The position numbers were made by a program, and so were the translations under genes. Shown here piece by piece: positions 45,047-54,092 of a stretch of DNA of 64,000 nt. This DNA is from an uncultured Clostridia bacterium (GTDB lineage Bacteria > Bacillota > Clostridia > Oscillospirales > Acutalibacteraceae): assembly GCA_944380725.1 (NCBI GenBank), contig CALWIK010000002.1, positions 62,001-126,000 of the forward strand, read 5' to 3'. The first letter of the stretch is position 1; the number at the start of each line of letters is the position of its first letter. The notes beneath the pieces were generated by a model. The model did not search any database. It was not told the origin of the DNA and saw only the letters and a list, made by a program, of their open reading frames with translations.

Positions 45047-46309
45047 TTATTTTCTTTTACACGCAAAAGCGAAAAAACCATCGTTTGCCTCATCGTCCAT
45101 AAGTGTTGATACAAAATATCTAATGTCATCCATAGCATGATCATTCTCTTTAACTGGAATATCTTTATTTTGCGAGTCCTCCCACCGATACAAAGAAAAC
45201 TCGCGTATACTGTCTTTGCATGTGTTGCAAATTATTAAAGTTTTATTTTTTAACGCAGTAGAAACCTTTCTAATCCCATCAATTACATTATTTTTCGCAG
45301 GAAGCACTTTAAATCTGCCATTTTTGCGAATAAGTGTAATAAAACTTGCAGCAGAGGGATCTACGGTTATTGCGTTAATCTTTAGAGCACCAGACAAATT
45401 GCAAAGAGATTCATAATGTTCTTCATCTGTTTTCGAACAACCGGTCTTCCTAGAATCATAATAATACTCTCGGATTCTATACCAAACTCCATTAAATTTG
45501 CCCCAAAGCCCCATAGAGGTAGGATTAACAGTACCATAATCGCAAGAGATCATGTATTTTTCAAAATTCACCTCTGGAACCTCTGCAAAAGCTTCTAAGC
45601 TGCACATTTCTGGGTATACATTGCCATAAGTTGCAACCCATCTTCCCTCAATAAAACGTTCATAAAATGTGCCATTGTATAATCCTGCATAACGCTGTTT
45701 TATTTCTTCCGACAAAGAAGGGTTATCATCCATTGTAAAATGCAAGTAAAGTGCCTTTTTTTTATCTGCATTGCTTATCCATTCCTGATAAAACCAATGT
45801 TGAGGGTACTCTGGGTTGCAACTAAACCAAAATTTAGAGCCTTCAACCGAACATCGAGCCAATGCTTGTTCTACAAAAGACCTAGGCATCAGTGCTACTT
45901 CGTCAAATAATATTCCCGAGAGGGTTATTCCCTGAATGAATGCTGCACTAGCTTCATCTTTGCCCGAAAATAAGTAAAATTTGTTTTCTATTCGGCCAAA
46001 ATTTATTGTCATTAGGTTTTCAGAAATTTTAAATCTACAAGAAAATCCAATATCATTTAACGTGGGCAGTAATGGATCAACTAAATTTCTTTTTATTGAC
46101 CCAAGGGTTTTGCCACAGATTGCGAATGTGGCTAAATTAAAATTTTTCATAGCCCATGCAACAAAAGAAATTCCTATGCAGATTGTTTTGCCGCTTCTAA
46201 TGGCTCCGTCACAAATTAATGAATCATAACGGGTTAATAAACTAGGGCTATACCACCAGGTTAATACTTTTAGCTGTTTTTTAGAAAATGATTTAAATTC
46301 CAAATACAC
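45047..46309 (-). CDS. Phage terminase large subunit (PBSX family)
   Basis: The 420-residue packaging motor has an N-terminal ATPase with Walker A-like CDGAIRSGKTICIG, Walker B ILFDEVALMP, then FWFSCNPEYPQHWFY. The C-terminal nuclease has ISCDYGTVNPTSMGLWG, ITVDPSAASFI and ENDHAMDDIRYF, whose aspartates bind metal. It belongs to the PBSX-type terminases that often package by headful. All motifs are intact, so packaging may still work. Confidence 0.94.
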   Translation of the reverse strand: MYLEFKSFSKKQLKVLTWWYSPSLLTRYDSLICDGAIRSGKTICIGISFVAWAMKNFNLATFAICGKTLGSIKRNLVDPLLPTLNDIGFSCRFKISENLMTINFGRIENKFYLFSGKDEASAAFIQGITLSGILFDEVALMPRSFVEQALARCSVEGSKFWFSCNPEYPQHWFYQEWISNADKKKALYLHFTMDDNPSLSEEIKQRYAGLYNGTFYERFIEGRWVATYGNVYPEMCSLEAFAEVPEVNFEKYMISCDYGTVNPTSMGLWGKFNGVWYRIREYYYDSRKTGCSKTDEEHYESLCNLSGALKINAITVDPSAASFITLIRKNGRFKVLPAKNNVIDGIRKVSTALKNKTLIICNTCKDSIREFSLYRWEDSQNKDIPVKENDHAMDDIRYFVSTLMDDEANDGFFAFACKRK

Positions 46310-46319
46310 ATACCACCTT

Positions 46320-46820
46320 TTAGGCTTCAGAAAGCTCTGAAAGGTTTATGGACTGAATACTATTTTCTATTGCAGAGTAGAATGATTTATTTTGATTTGC
46401 ACTTAAAAAGTCTAATTGTTGTAACTTTTCTAGCGCTTTAAATCTGTCAAAAAATTTTATTTCTAACATTCCATCTCGCGGCTTTTTTATTTCGGCAACA
46501 TTAAAAAGATCCATTCTACAAATCGCATCTAACGAAATGTTGTCGGAGTAAATTAGCTTTATTGCATCAGAAATACTTCCAAAAGCCAATTTTTCATAAC
46601 CTCTGCAAGCTTTATAAAGCAAATTTTTCTTTTTTTGGTCGTAAAGTTCGTCTATTTTAGAATTAATATCATCTCTTTGCAAAAGTTTATACCCTGCCAT
46701 TTCCGGATCTAATTTATATCCAGCAAAAGCAGCTGACCTTTTTACGTCTCCAGAGTTAACATAATAGTTGCAGAATAAATACTCACGATGAGTCAATTTT
46801 TTTTTATTAAAATGCTTCAA
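46320..46820 (-). CDS. Phage terminase small subunit
   Basis: The 166-residue protein starts with TTG at 46820 behind a clear GGAGGG. The N-terminal HTH reads LTHREYLFCNYYVNSGDVKRSAAFAGYKL, here shortened in quotation to REYLFCNYYVNSGDVKRSAA. The rest is helical (KLLQRDDINSKIDELYDQKK; FFDRFKALEKLQQLDFLSAN). It recognises DNA for packaging and is the first gene of the - strand structural operon. Confidence 0.9.
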   Translation of the reverse strand: MKHFNKKKLTHREYLFCNYYVNSGDVKRSAAFAGYKLDPEMAGYKLLQRDDINSKIDELYDQKKKNLLYKACRGYEKLAFGSISDAIKLIYSDNISLDAICRMDLFNVAEIKKPRDGMLEIKFFDRFKALEKLQQLDFLSANQNKSFYSAIENSIQSINLSELSEA

Positions 46821-46846
46821 ATATTTACCCTCCTTTTTATATTTTC

Positions 46847-46919
46847 AAACAATACAAAAAAATCTAGTTTATTTGTCTTTTTGAGAAAAACAAAAATAAA
46901 AAATTTTAATGTATTGTTT
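46847..46919. repeat. Inverted repeat flanking the divergent phage/host intergenic region
   Basis: AAACAATACA (46847-46856) and its exact reverse complement TGTATTGTTT (46910-46919) lie 53 bases apart in the region between the terminase operon (leftward) and an unknown gene (rightward). They could be operators of the late operon. A sigma-A-like pair TTGTTT (46914-46919) and TATCAT (about 46938) may drive the rightward gene. Confidence 0.45.
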
Positions 46920-46979
46920 TAAATCTGTAAAATGTGATATCATTTAAAAAACTATTTAATTTTTTTAGGAGGAAATTTT

Positions 46980-47363
46980 TTGAACAAATTAATAAGACTT
47001 TTTTGCTTTTTAGTCTTGATCTCAACAGCTCTTATGAATACTTATTTTAAATATAATTATTTTTGTGATGCATACAATTTAAAAAGTCTTTCTAACCAAC
47101 AAGAAGGTACTCTTTCAGCTGAGAGCTGGAAGATGTCGTTTGACAATGATACAAAAAAGGAAAATCGTGAATTTGATTTTATTCAAAAAAATCTAGCTTC
47201 GTCCGACTTAACCGATAACGGGCACCTTTTATTGGCTACTGGCATCTTTTTAATAGCTATTTCTGTTGTGGGAACTATTTTTTTCACTTTTTGCCTATAT
47301 AAATTGTGTAAAAACACAAAAAAACGTCTAAAAAATAAATATGGGACTAGATATAAAAAATAA
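46980..47363 (+). CDS. Unknown small membrane protein
   Basis: The 127-residue protein begins with TTG at 46980, seven bases after AGGAGG. It has two hydrophobic segments: an N-terminal one (residues about 5-20, LIRLFCFLVLISTALM) and a second near 85-105 (ATGIFLIAISVVGTIFFTF), ending in a very basic tail (KNTKKRLKNKYGTRYKK). The part between is polar. I know no family. It is divergent from the phage operon and has its own strong terminator, so it may be a moron-type gene or a host gene next to the insertion. Confidence 0.62.
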   Translation: MNKLIRLFCFLVLISTALMNTYFKYNYFCDAYNLKSLSNQQEGTLSAESWKMSFDNDTKKENREFDFIQKNLASSDLTDNGHLLLATGIFLIAISVVGTIFFTFCLYKLCKNTKKRLKNKYGTRYKK

Positions 47364-47369
47364 AAAATG

Positions 47370-47396
47370 CCTCTCAGATTTTTCTGAGAGGTTCTT
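47370..47396 (+). terminator. Terminator after the small membrane protein gene
   Basis: CCTCTCAGA (47370-47378), loop TTTT, TCTGAGAGG (47383-47391), followed by TTCTTT. On the - strand the stem is followed by CATTTTTTATTTTTT, so it may also serve - strand read-through from the MFS gene. Confidence 0.85.
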
Positions 47397-47423
47397 TGCA
47401 AATAAAAATAAATACTGATTAGT

Positions 47424-48752
47424 TTAAACTTGTTGTTTGACTTTAATGTTGTGAATGTTCCATGTAAATGACAGAAAAATTATTGCTAAAACGCTACAAA
47501 TAATTAAGGTAATAAAACCTCCATCCCAGCTGAATTTATCTACAACCGCTCCAATTGCAAACTCAGCTAAAACTTGACCACCCACATATCCAAACATACC
47601 AGTAAATCCTGCTGCTGTACCTGCAGCTTTTTTGGGAACTAAATCAAGAGCACTAACCCCTATAAGCATAACCGGACCATAAATCAGTGCTCCAATGGAG
47701 GCTAGAGCACAATTTACAGCTAAAAAGCTCCTACTTTTCCAATAAATTAATGTTGCTACTGCAACTCCTATCATACAGATTATACCTATGGGTGCACGTC
47801 TACCATTAAAAACATTGTCGCTAAGCCAGCCAATTATTATAGTCCCGGGAATCGCAGCATACTCAAACAGAGCAAAAGCTATTGACGACTCATTTAAACT
47901 AAACCCGCGAGCCTCTTTTAGATATGTTGGAACCCAATTTATCACTCCATATCTTACAAGATAAATAAACACGTTTGCTATGGCTATATACCATAAAAAT
48001 TTATTGTTTAGCACATATTTGAATAATATCTCTTTGCCCGATAGTTCAGCCTCTTTATCTTTAATGTCTTTTTGAACTTCCGGGTAATCATTTTTAAATT
48101 CTTCAATTGGCGGTAGTCCAACAGATTGCGGTGTATCGCGGGCCAACAATATATAAATAAATCCTCCAAAAATTGCAATTATGGCAGGAAAATAAAAAAT
48201 TCCCTTCCAGCTATCAAATAAAGATACTCCCCAAATTGCAACTGTTGCTATTAAGCCTCCACCTAAGTTATGCGCAGTGTTCCAAAGCGCCATTTTTACC
48301 CCTCGTTCTCTATCTGAAAACCAGTGAGTCATAATTCTTCCACAAGGAGGCCAGCCCATGCCCTGAAACCAACCATTTAAAAACATCAAAATAAACATAA
48401 AAAATACATTATACGTATTTGGTATAAGTAAATTTATTATTCCGGACAAAACTAGGCCTATAGCCAAAAAATATCTTGCATTTGATCTATCTGAAATATT
48501 ACCCATAACAAATTTACTCATTCCATAAGCCAATCCTAACGCCGAGGCCACAAACCCCACCTCAGTCTTGCTAAATCCTAAATCCAACAAATAGTCCTTT
48601 GCAAATACAAAATTACTTCTAACAAAGTAATATATTAGGTAGCCAAAGTAAATACTAATAAAAACCTGTATACGATATCTTTTATAAACTGCAGCTACTA
48701 CTTCTTTAGGAAGTTTTTCTATAAACTTAGCTGGCTTTAAAAATTCTAACAT
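47424..48752 (-). CDS. MFS transporter, glycerol-3-phosphate/hexose-phosphate type (GlpT/UhpT family)
   Basis: The 442-residue protein has twelve hydrophobic segments and organophosphate:phosphate antiporter marks: RYRIQVFISIYFGYLIYYFVR near the N-terminus (quoted in part as RIQVFISIYFGYLIYYFVRS), GWFQGMGWPPCGRIMTHWF, RERGVKMALWNTAHNLGGGL and YLVRYGVINWVPTYLKEARG. These are the typical GlpT/UhpC segments. It should import glycerol 3-phosphate or a sugar phosphate in exchange for phosphate. The substrate is not certain. A hairpin covers its ribosome site (separate entry). Confidence 0.88.
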   Translation of the reverse strand: MLEFLKPAKFIEKLPKEVVAAVYKRYRIQVFISIYFGYLIYYFVRSNFVFAKDYLLDLGFSKTEVGFVASALGLAYGMSKFVMGNISDRSNARYFLAIGLVLSGIINLLIPNTYNVFFMFILMFLNGWFQGMGWPPCGRIMTHWFSDRERGVKMALWNTAHNLGGGLIATVAIWGVSLFDSWKGIFYFPAIIAIFGGFIYILLARDTPQSVGLPPIEEFKNDYPEVQKDIKDKEAELSGKEILFKYVLNNKFLWYIAIANVFIYLVRYGVINWVPTYLKEARGFSLNESSIAFALFEYAAIPGTIIIGWLSDNVFNGRRAPIGIICMIGVAVATLIYWKSRSFLAVNCALASIGALIYGPVMLIGVSALDLVPKKAAGTAAGFTGMFGYVGGQVLAEFAIGAVVDKFSWDGGFITLIICSVLAIIFLSFTWNIHNIKVKQQV

Positions 48753-48756
48753 AATA

Positions 48757-48776
48757 TTACAACCTCCATGTTGTAA
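48757..48776 (-). promoter_or_regulatory. Hairpin presenting the ribosome site of the MFS gene
   Basis: On the - strand TTACAAC, loop ATGGAG, GTTGTAA is a perfect 7 bp stem ending five bases before the start codon. The GGAGG ribosome site lies in the loop and right arm, so folding could block translation, or the palindrome could be an operator. Confidence 0.5.
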
Positions 48777-48850
48777 AAGCTAATATAAATATAGCATCAT
48801 ATGGCTCTTTTTACAATATTGTTTTTCATCTACGCCATTTAATAATCTAA

Positions 48851-48879
48851 TTGACTTTTTATGATTAAATTTATATCAT
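48851..48879 (+). promoter_or_regulatory. Sigma-A promoter of the P-type ATPase gene
   Basis: TTGACT (48851-48856), a 17-base spacer, TATCAT (48874-48879), 39 bases before the ATG, which has AAGAGGTAA. Confidence 0.68.
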
Positions 48880-48918
48880 ACTTTTGTAATATAAATCCAA
48901 AAAAGAGGTAACTATATC

Positions 48919-51576
48919 ATGAAATTTTATTTTGAAGAAATAAATAAAGTTCTAGAAAAATTCAATAGCACTCCAAATGGATTAACATCTAAAGAAGCAA
49001 CGAATCGTGTTAAAACTTATGGAAAAAATGAACTAGCAAAAGAAAAAAAAGACTCAATCATAAAAAAATTTATTAATCAGCTAGCCGATCCAATGACTTT
49101 AGTTCTCTTGGCTGCCGCCGGTGTATCTATTGGTGTTTCAATTTATTCTGGAGAATCTTTTATCGATGTTTTTATTATACTTTTTGTAGTATTTTCCAAC
49201 AGTATACTTGGAGTTTATCAAGAATTTAAAGCCGAAAAAGCTATAGATGCGCTAAAAAAGCTCTCTAAATCTACGACAAAAATTCGGCGTGATGGGGATG
49301 TAAAATCTATAAACACTAGTGAAATTGTTCCAGGAGACATAATTTTGTTCGAAAGCGGAGATGCGATTCCTGCTGATGCAAGAATTATTGTGAGTAACAG
49401 TTTAAAAATAGAAGAATCTGCTCTGACTGGAGAATCTGTGCCGATAGAAAAAACTTCTAATGTAATAAAAAAAAATAAAGACAATGGCTTGCCAATAAAT
49501 GATCAAAAAAATATGGTGTACTCTGGCAGCACCGTAGCCTACGGAAGAGGCGAGGCTGTGGTGGTAGCAACCGGAATGAATACTCAAATGGGAAGTATTG
49601 CAAAATTTATAAATAAAACAGTCGATGAAAAAACTCCACTACAAAAAAGACTTACTCACCTTGGCAAAACTTTAAGTTTTATTGTAATTGCAATCTGTAC
49701 TTTTATATTTATTTTTAGCTTAATAACACGTTCTAACTTAAACACAGAAAACATTTTGGATATTTTTATGATCTCTGTAAGCCTTGCTGTAGCTGCGATT
49801 CCTTCTGGTCTTGCAGCCGTTGTTACTATTCAGCTAGCTATTGGAGTGACAAAAATGGCTAAACATAATGCTATCATTCGTAAATTAACTGCTGTTGAAA
49901 CTCTTGGCTGCACTCAAATAATTTGCTCAGATAAAACTGGAACATTAACTCAAAATAAAATGACTGTGGTTGAAGATTTTGCTTTTGATAAAAATTTTCT
50001 TTCTAACGCTTTTGTTCTTTGCAACGACACCAAAAAAGATAAAAACGGGAATTCAATTGGAGACCCAACAGAAGTTGCCCTTTTCGATTTCGCAAAAAAA
50101 TCCATAAATTCTAAAAATCTTGAAAAAAGAATAAGTGAAATTCCTTTTGACTCCAACCGAAAAATGATGTCTACATTTCATAAATACACTAAAAAAATTA
50201 TTCAATACACAAAAGGCGCTCCAGATGTTATTTTACAAAATTGTACTCATTATATTGAAAACGGTAACATATATAAATTAAATGAAAAAATTCGCAAAGA
50301 AATTGTTTCTAAAAATAAAGATATGGCTCAGCGTGCACTTAGAGTTCTAGCTGCAGCTTGCAAATTTTATGACGACATGCCTCAAAATTTGAGTAGTGAA
50401 TTATGCGAAAGCAAGATGATATTTGTTGGTCTGGTAGGAATAATTGATCCTGTGAGGCCTGAAGCTTTAAAAGCTGTTAAAAGTTGCAAATCAGCTGGAA
50501 TTCTGCCCATTATGATAACAGGAGACCATAAAGATACCGCGGTTGCCATAGGGAAACAGCTTAATATAATAGAAGATGAATCTCAGGCAATTACTGGCGT
50601 TGAACTTGATAAAATCTCTGACAAAGAGCTAAAGAAAATAATATACAGCATCAGCGTCTATGCAAGAGTTCAGCCAAGCCATAAAGTAAGAATTGTTGAA
50701 TGTTTTAAAAATCTAGGAAAAGTTGTTGCAATGACAGGCGACGGCGTAAATGACGCTCCATCAATAAAAAGAGCAGACATAGGCATAGGAATGGGTATAG
50801 CCGGCACTGATGTGACTAAAAATGTTGCCGATATGATTTTAGCCGATGATAACTTTGCCACTATAGTATCTGCCGTTAAAGAAGGTCGCAGAATTTATGA
50901 TAACATCAAAAAAGCTGTTCAGTTCTTGTTGTCATCAAATATTAGTGAGATAATCTCCATTTTTGTAGCCACCGTACTTGGCTTTAAAATTTTTTCACCT
51001 ATTCATATTCTTTGGATAAACCTTGTCACAGATACTTTTCCTGCTCTATGTCTAGGTGTAGAGGCAGAAGAACAAAATCTAATGAATTATCCTCCCCGCT
51101 CCGAATCAGAAAGTTTATTTGCAGGCGGATTAACTTTTAACATTATATACCAAGGCTTTTTAATCTCTCTGATTACACTTTGCTCTTATTTTTGGGGAGT
51201 TATTGCCGAAACAGGAAGACTGCAAATTGTGGATAGCATTTATGGCACATCTATGGCTTTTTTTACTATGTCTATGGCAGAAACTTTTCATTCTTTTAAT
51301 GCACGTTCTTTAAAAAATTCTATATTAAAACTAAAAAGTCACAATATTTATTTAATCGTATCTATGATTTTTTCTACTTTTCTTATAAATTTCGTTATAT
51401 ATACTCCTAATTTAGCAAAGATTTTTGAATCCACTCAGATTAAATCGTTAGAATATTTTCAATGTGTAGCCCTCGCTTTTTCTATAATTCCAATCGTAGA
51501 AGTTGTAAAATCTATTCAGCGAATAACTCAAAAATACGCCTTAAACGTAAATTCTAACATAAAAAATGCCAGCTAA
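48919..51576 (+). CDS. Cation-translocating P-type ATPase, Ca2+ type (P2A)
   Basis: The 885-residue pump carries all P-type ATPase motifs: TGESVPIEKTS in the actuator domain, ICSDKTGTLTQNKM with the phosphorylated Asp, KGAPDVIL, MTGDGVNDAPSIKRADIGIG, and the M4 segment AVAAIPSGLAAVVTIQLAIG. The PSGL where PEGL is usual in Ca2+ pumps is a noticeable change of a metal-binding glutamate to serine. Ten transmembrane segments, N-terminal cation_ATPase_N domain and C-terminal membrane domain are in place. It probably exports Ca2+ or a similar cation, but the M4 change leaves the ion in doubt. Monocistronic, with its own promoter and terminator. Confidence 0.9.
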   Translation: MKFYFEEINKVLEKFNSTPNGLTSKEATNRVKTYGKNELAKEKKDSIIKKFINQLADPMTLVLLAAAGVSIGVSIYSGESFIDVFIILFVVFSNSILGVYQEFKAEKAIDALKKLSKSTTKIRRDGDVKSINTSEIVPGDIILFESGDAIPADARIIVSNSLKIEESALTGESVPIEKTSNVIKKNKDNGLPINDQKNMVYSGSTVAYGRGEAVVVATGMNTQMGSIAKFINKTVDEKTPLQKRLTHLGKTLSFIVIAICTFIFIFSLITRSNLNTENILDIFMISVSLAVAAIPSGLAAVVTIQLAIGVTKMAKHNAIIRKLTAVETLGCTQIICSDKTGTLTQNKMTVVEDFAFDKNFLSNAFVLCNDTKKDKNGNSIGDPTEVALFDFAKKSINSKNLEKRISEIPFDSNRKMMSTFHKYTKKIIQYTKGAPDVILQNCTHYIENGNIYKLNEKIRKEIVSKNKDMAQRALRVLAAACKFYDDMPQNLSSELCESKMIFVGLVGIIDPVRPEALKAVKSCKSAGILPIMITGDHKDTAVAIGKQLNIIEDESQAITGVELDKISDKELKKIIYSISVYARVQPSHKVRIVECFKNLGKVVAMTGDGVNDAPSIKRADIGIGMGIAGTDVTKNVADMILADDNFATIVSAVKEGRRIYDNIKKAVQFLLSSNISEIISIFVATVLGFKIFSPIHILWINLVTDTFPALCLGVEAEEQNLMNYPPRSESESLFAGGLTFNIIYQGFLISLITLCSYFWGVIAETGRLQIVDSIYGTSMAFFTMSMAETFHSFNARSLKNSILKLKSHNIYLIVSMIFSTFLINFVIYTPNLAKIFESTQIKSLEYFQCVALAFSIIPIVEVVKSIQRITQKYALNVNSNIKNAS

Positions 51577-51605
51577 AAATCACCTTAGCTGACATTAGTT
51601 TTTTG
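51568..51605 (+). terminator. Terminator of the P-type ATPase gene
   Basis: CAGCTAA (51570-51576) pairs with TTAGCTG (51585-51591), followed within a few bases by GTTTTTT. The stem includes the stop codon. Confidence 0.78.
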
Positions 51606-51618
51606 CATTCATTATATT

Positions 51619-52104
51619 CTAATCTTCTAAAATATGACAATTTTTAATATTATCATTTTTTTCTGAAGCTACAGAACTTATATTTCCTTTAATATTTAAA
51701 TTTTTTATCGCAGCATTTTTTCCTAAATAATCAAATAAAACTCTTTTATCTTCTTGGGCACTATTTTTTGTTTTAAAAATAATTGTGTGCCCATTCCCAT
51801 CAAAAACTCCATTAAACTTGCCTTTAATTACCGGTTCTTTGCTGTTTGATAGTACTTTATTATTTTCTTTTATACATATATCTTTTCTAAGCACAAAATA
51901 CTTTCCAGAGTAAGAAATTCCCTCATTAACGTCCTCCACCAACGCTTCTAAATCTTGAACAGAGGCAAGAACTATAGGATTTTCTGTACTATCACCAGGA
52001 GAAATGCTAGAAAAACATTTAATCCCGACCAAAGGAAAAAATAAGCTTACTATTAAAATGAAAGTAACAATAACCTTTAAAAAATTCTTTTTTACACTAA
52101 ACAT
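51619..52104 (-). CDS. Secreted protein with a beta-helix-type segment
   Basis: The 161-residue protein has a signal peptide (residues 1-30, LKVIVTFILIVSLFFPLVG). A short domain follows with PIVLASVQDLEALVEDVNEG, YFVLRKDICI, and FNGVFDGNGHTIIFKTKNSA, the GLUG or pectate-lyase-like opening of large clostridial surface proteins. Those proteins usually continue for hundreds of residues; here the chain stops at 161, after AAIKNLNIKGNISSV and a Cys-containing end, so it may be a truncated or decayed adhesin or a small independent one. Confidence 0.65.
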   Translation of the reverse strand: MFSVKKNFLKVIVTFILIVSLFFPLVGIKCFSSISPGDSTENPIVLASVQDLEALVEDVNEGISYSGKYFVLRKDICIKENNKVLSNSKEPVIKGKFNGVFDGNGHTIIFKTKNSAQEDKRVLFDYLGKNAAIKNLNIKGNISSVASEKNDNIKNCHILED

Positions 52105-52226
52105 ATAAATATATCAGACCTTTCTAAATAAATTTTGAAATTAATAAAAAAAAATCAATATAAATAATTTTAACATAAAAAAATAAAAAAAGGAAGTATT
52201 TGATGCAATATTTTATAAATTTCACA

Positions 52227-54092
52227 TTATTTAAACTGACTATTATATAAATTAGCGTAAAAACCGTTTTTATTGAGAAGATTTTTGTGATTGCCTTGCT
52301 CTACAATATTTCCATTATTCATAACAAGAATTAAATCAGCGTTTATTATTGTACTTAATCTATGTGCTATAATAAAGCTTGTCCGGTTCTGCATTAAAGT
52401 TTCCATTGCTTTTTGAATTAATACCTCTGTGCGTGTATCTACAGAACTTGTTGCTTCGTCAAATATTAAAATCTTGGGCTTAGAAATAATTGCTCTAGCA
52501 ATAGTCAACAGCTGCTTTTGTCCTACAGAAATATTATCTGCATCTTCATTTATAATCATATCGTATCCACCTGGTAATGTCTTTATAAAATGCTCAGCAT
52601 GTGCAGCCCTTGCTGCATTGTAAATCTCATCGTCAGTTGTATTTAAGTTGCCATACTTTATGTTATCTTTTATTGAAGCATTATAAAGCCAGGTATCTTG
52701 AAGCACCATTCCGAACATTGATCTCAGATCTTTTCTAGAATAATCTTTTATGTCATGGCCCGAAACTAAAATTCTTCCTCCAATAACATCGTAAAATCTC
52801 ATTAAAAGTTTTATTACCGTAGTTTTTCCTGCTCCTGTAGGGCCAACTATAGCAACTTTTTGACCTGGTTTTATATTTGCAGAAAAATCTTCTATTATTA
52901 CTTTTTCCTTGCTGTAACCAAATTTTACATGCTCAAAAGTAACCGAACCGTCTATAAAAACTTTGTCTGAATTTTTTGCCGAAGTTTTTTCAAAAGTTAT
53001 CTCAAGTGTTTCTTTTTTATCTGGAATTTCTTCTTTTTCGTCAAGAAAATTAAAGACTCTTTCGGCAGCTGCGGCTGTCTGTTGCAAGATGTTAGATATA
53101 TTTGCAATTTGGTTTAGAGGGTGAGTAAACTGTCTAACATATTGAATAAATGCTTGGATATCTCCAACAGCTAATTTATTTAATATGACCAAGTGCCCCC
53201 CAATAATACAGATTGCAACGTAACCTAAATTTGAAATAAAAAACATGACTGGCATTATCAATCCTGATAAAAATTGTGATTTCCAAGCTGACTCGTATAA
53301 AGTCTCGTTGTGTTTATCAAAAATGTCTACTGAATAATCTTCTTTATTAAACGCTTTTATTATCATATGCCCAGAATACATTTCTTCTGTGTGCCCATTT
53401 AAAAGGCCTAGATGCTTCTGTTGATTATAAAAATATTTTTGAGACTTCTTAATTATTCTAAGAATTAATGACAAAGAAATTGGAATTATTAATAAAGCAA
53501 CAACTGTTAGCTCTAAATTAATCGTAAACATCATTATTAGTATGCCAAGAACTGTAGAAATTGAAGTTAAAATTTGTGTAAGACTTTGATTTAAACTTTG
53601 ATTTAGAGTATCCACATCATTTGTTATTTTTGATAATATTTCGCCTGTACTAACTTTATCAAAATACGAGAGTGGCAGTTTGTTTAGCTTAAAAGAAATT
53701 TCTTTTCTTAACATATAAGTTGTTTTCATCGCTGTAGTCGTCATTAAAAAGCCTTGAATATATGAAAATATAGCGCTTAAAACATAAAGAAGCCCCAACA
53801 AAACTAACAGTCTAGCTATTGCGTTAAAGTCTATTCCAGCGTTGCTGCCTGATATTTTATTTATAACTCCTTCATAAATTAATGTGGTTGCGTTTCCTAG
53901 CAATTTTGGGCCAATTATTGTAAAAATTGTGGATAAAATCGCAAATAAAATCACAAAAAATAAACTTAATTTATATTTTCTCAAGTATTTCGCTAATTTT
54001 ATAAGCGTTCCTTTAAAGTCTTCTGCATTTTCGGTTACTACGCTATGCCCGTGCTGATGTCTAATCGACTTCATACCAAATTCTTTTTTCAC
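52227..54092 (-). CDS. ABC exporter half-transporter (heterodimer subunit, canonical Walker B)
   Basis: The 621-residue protein fuses six transmembrane helices (ABC type I exporter fold, residues about 30-330) to a nucleotide-binding domain with VGPTGAGKTTVIKLLMRF, the signature SVGQKQLLTIARAI, and FDEATSSVDTRTE with the catalytic Glu. It starts four bases inside the upstream gene and pairs with it as in LmrCD, BmrCD or YheIH type exporters. Substrate: drugs, lipids or peptides, unknown. The LSGGQ is ISVGQ here, a usual change in one partner of such dimers. Confidence 0.9.
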   Translation of the reverse strand: MKKEFGMKSIRHQHGHSVVTENAEDFKGTLIKLAKYLRKYKLSLFFVILFAILSTIFTIIGPKLLGNATTLIYEGVINKISGSNAGIDFNAIARLLVLLGLLYVLSAIFSYIQGFLMTTTAMKTTYMLRKEISFKLNKLPLSYFDKVSTGEILSKITNDVDTLNQSLNQSLTQILTSISTVLGILIMMFTINLELTVVALLIIPISLSLILRIIKKSQKYFYNQQKHLGLLNGHTEEMYSGHMIIKAFNKEDYSVDIFDKHNETLYESAWKSQFLSGLIMPVMFFISNLGYVAICIIGGHLVILNKLAVGDIQAFIQYVRQFTHPLNQIANISNILQQTAAAAERVFNFLDEKEEIPDKKETLEITFEKTSAKNSDKVFIDGSVTFEHVKFGYSKEKVIIEDFSANIKPGQKVAIVGPTGAGKTTVIKLLMRFYDVIGGRILVSGHDIKDYSRKDLRSMFGMVLQDTWLYNASIKDNIKYGNLNTTDDEIYNAARAAHAEHFIKTLPGGYDMIINEDADNISVGQKQLLTIARAIISKPKILIFDEATSSVDTRTEVLIQKAMETLMQNRTSFIIAHRLSTIINADLILVMNNGNIVEQGNHKNLLNKNGFYANLYNSQFK

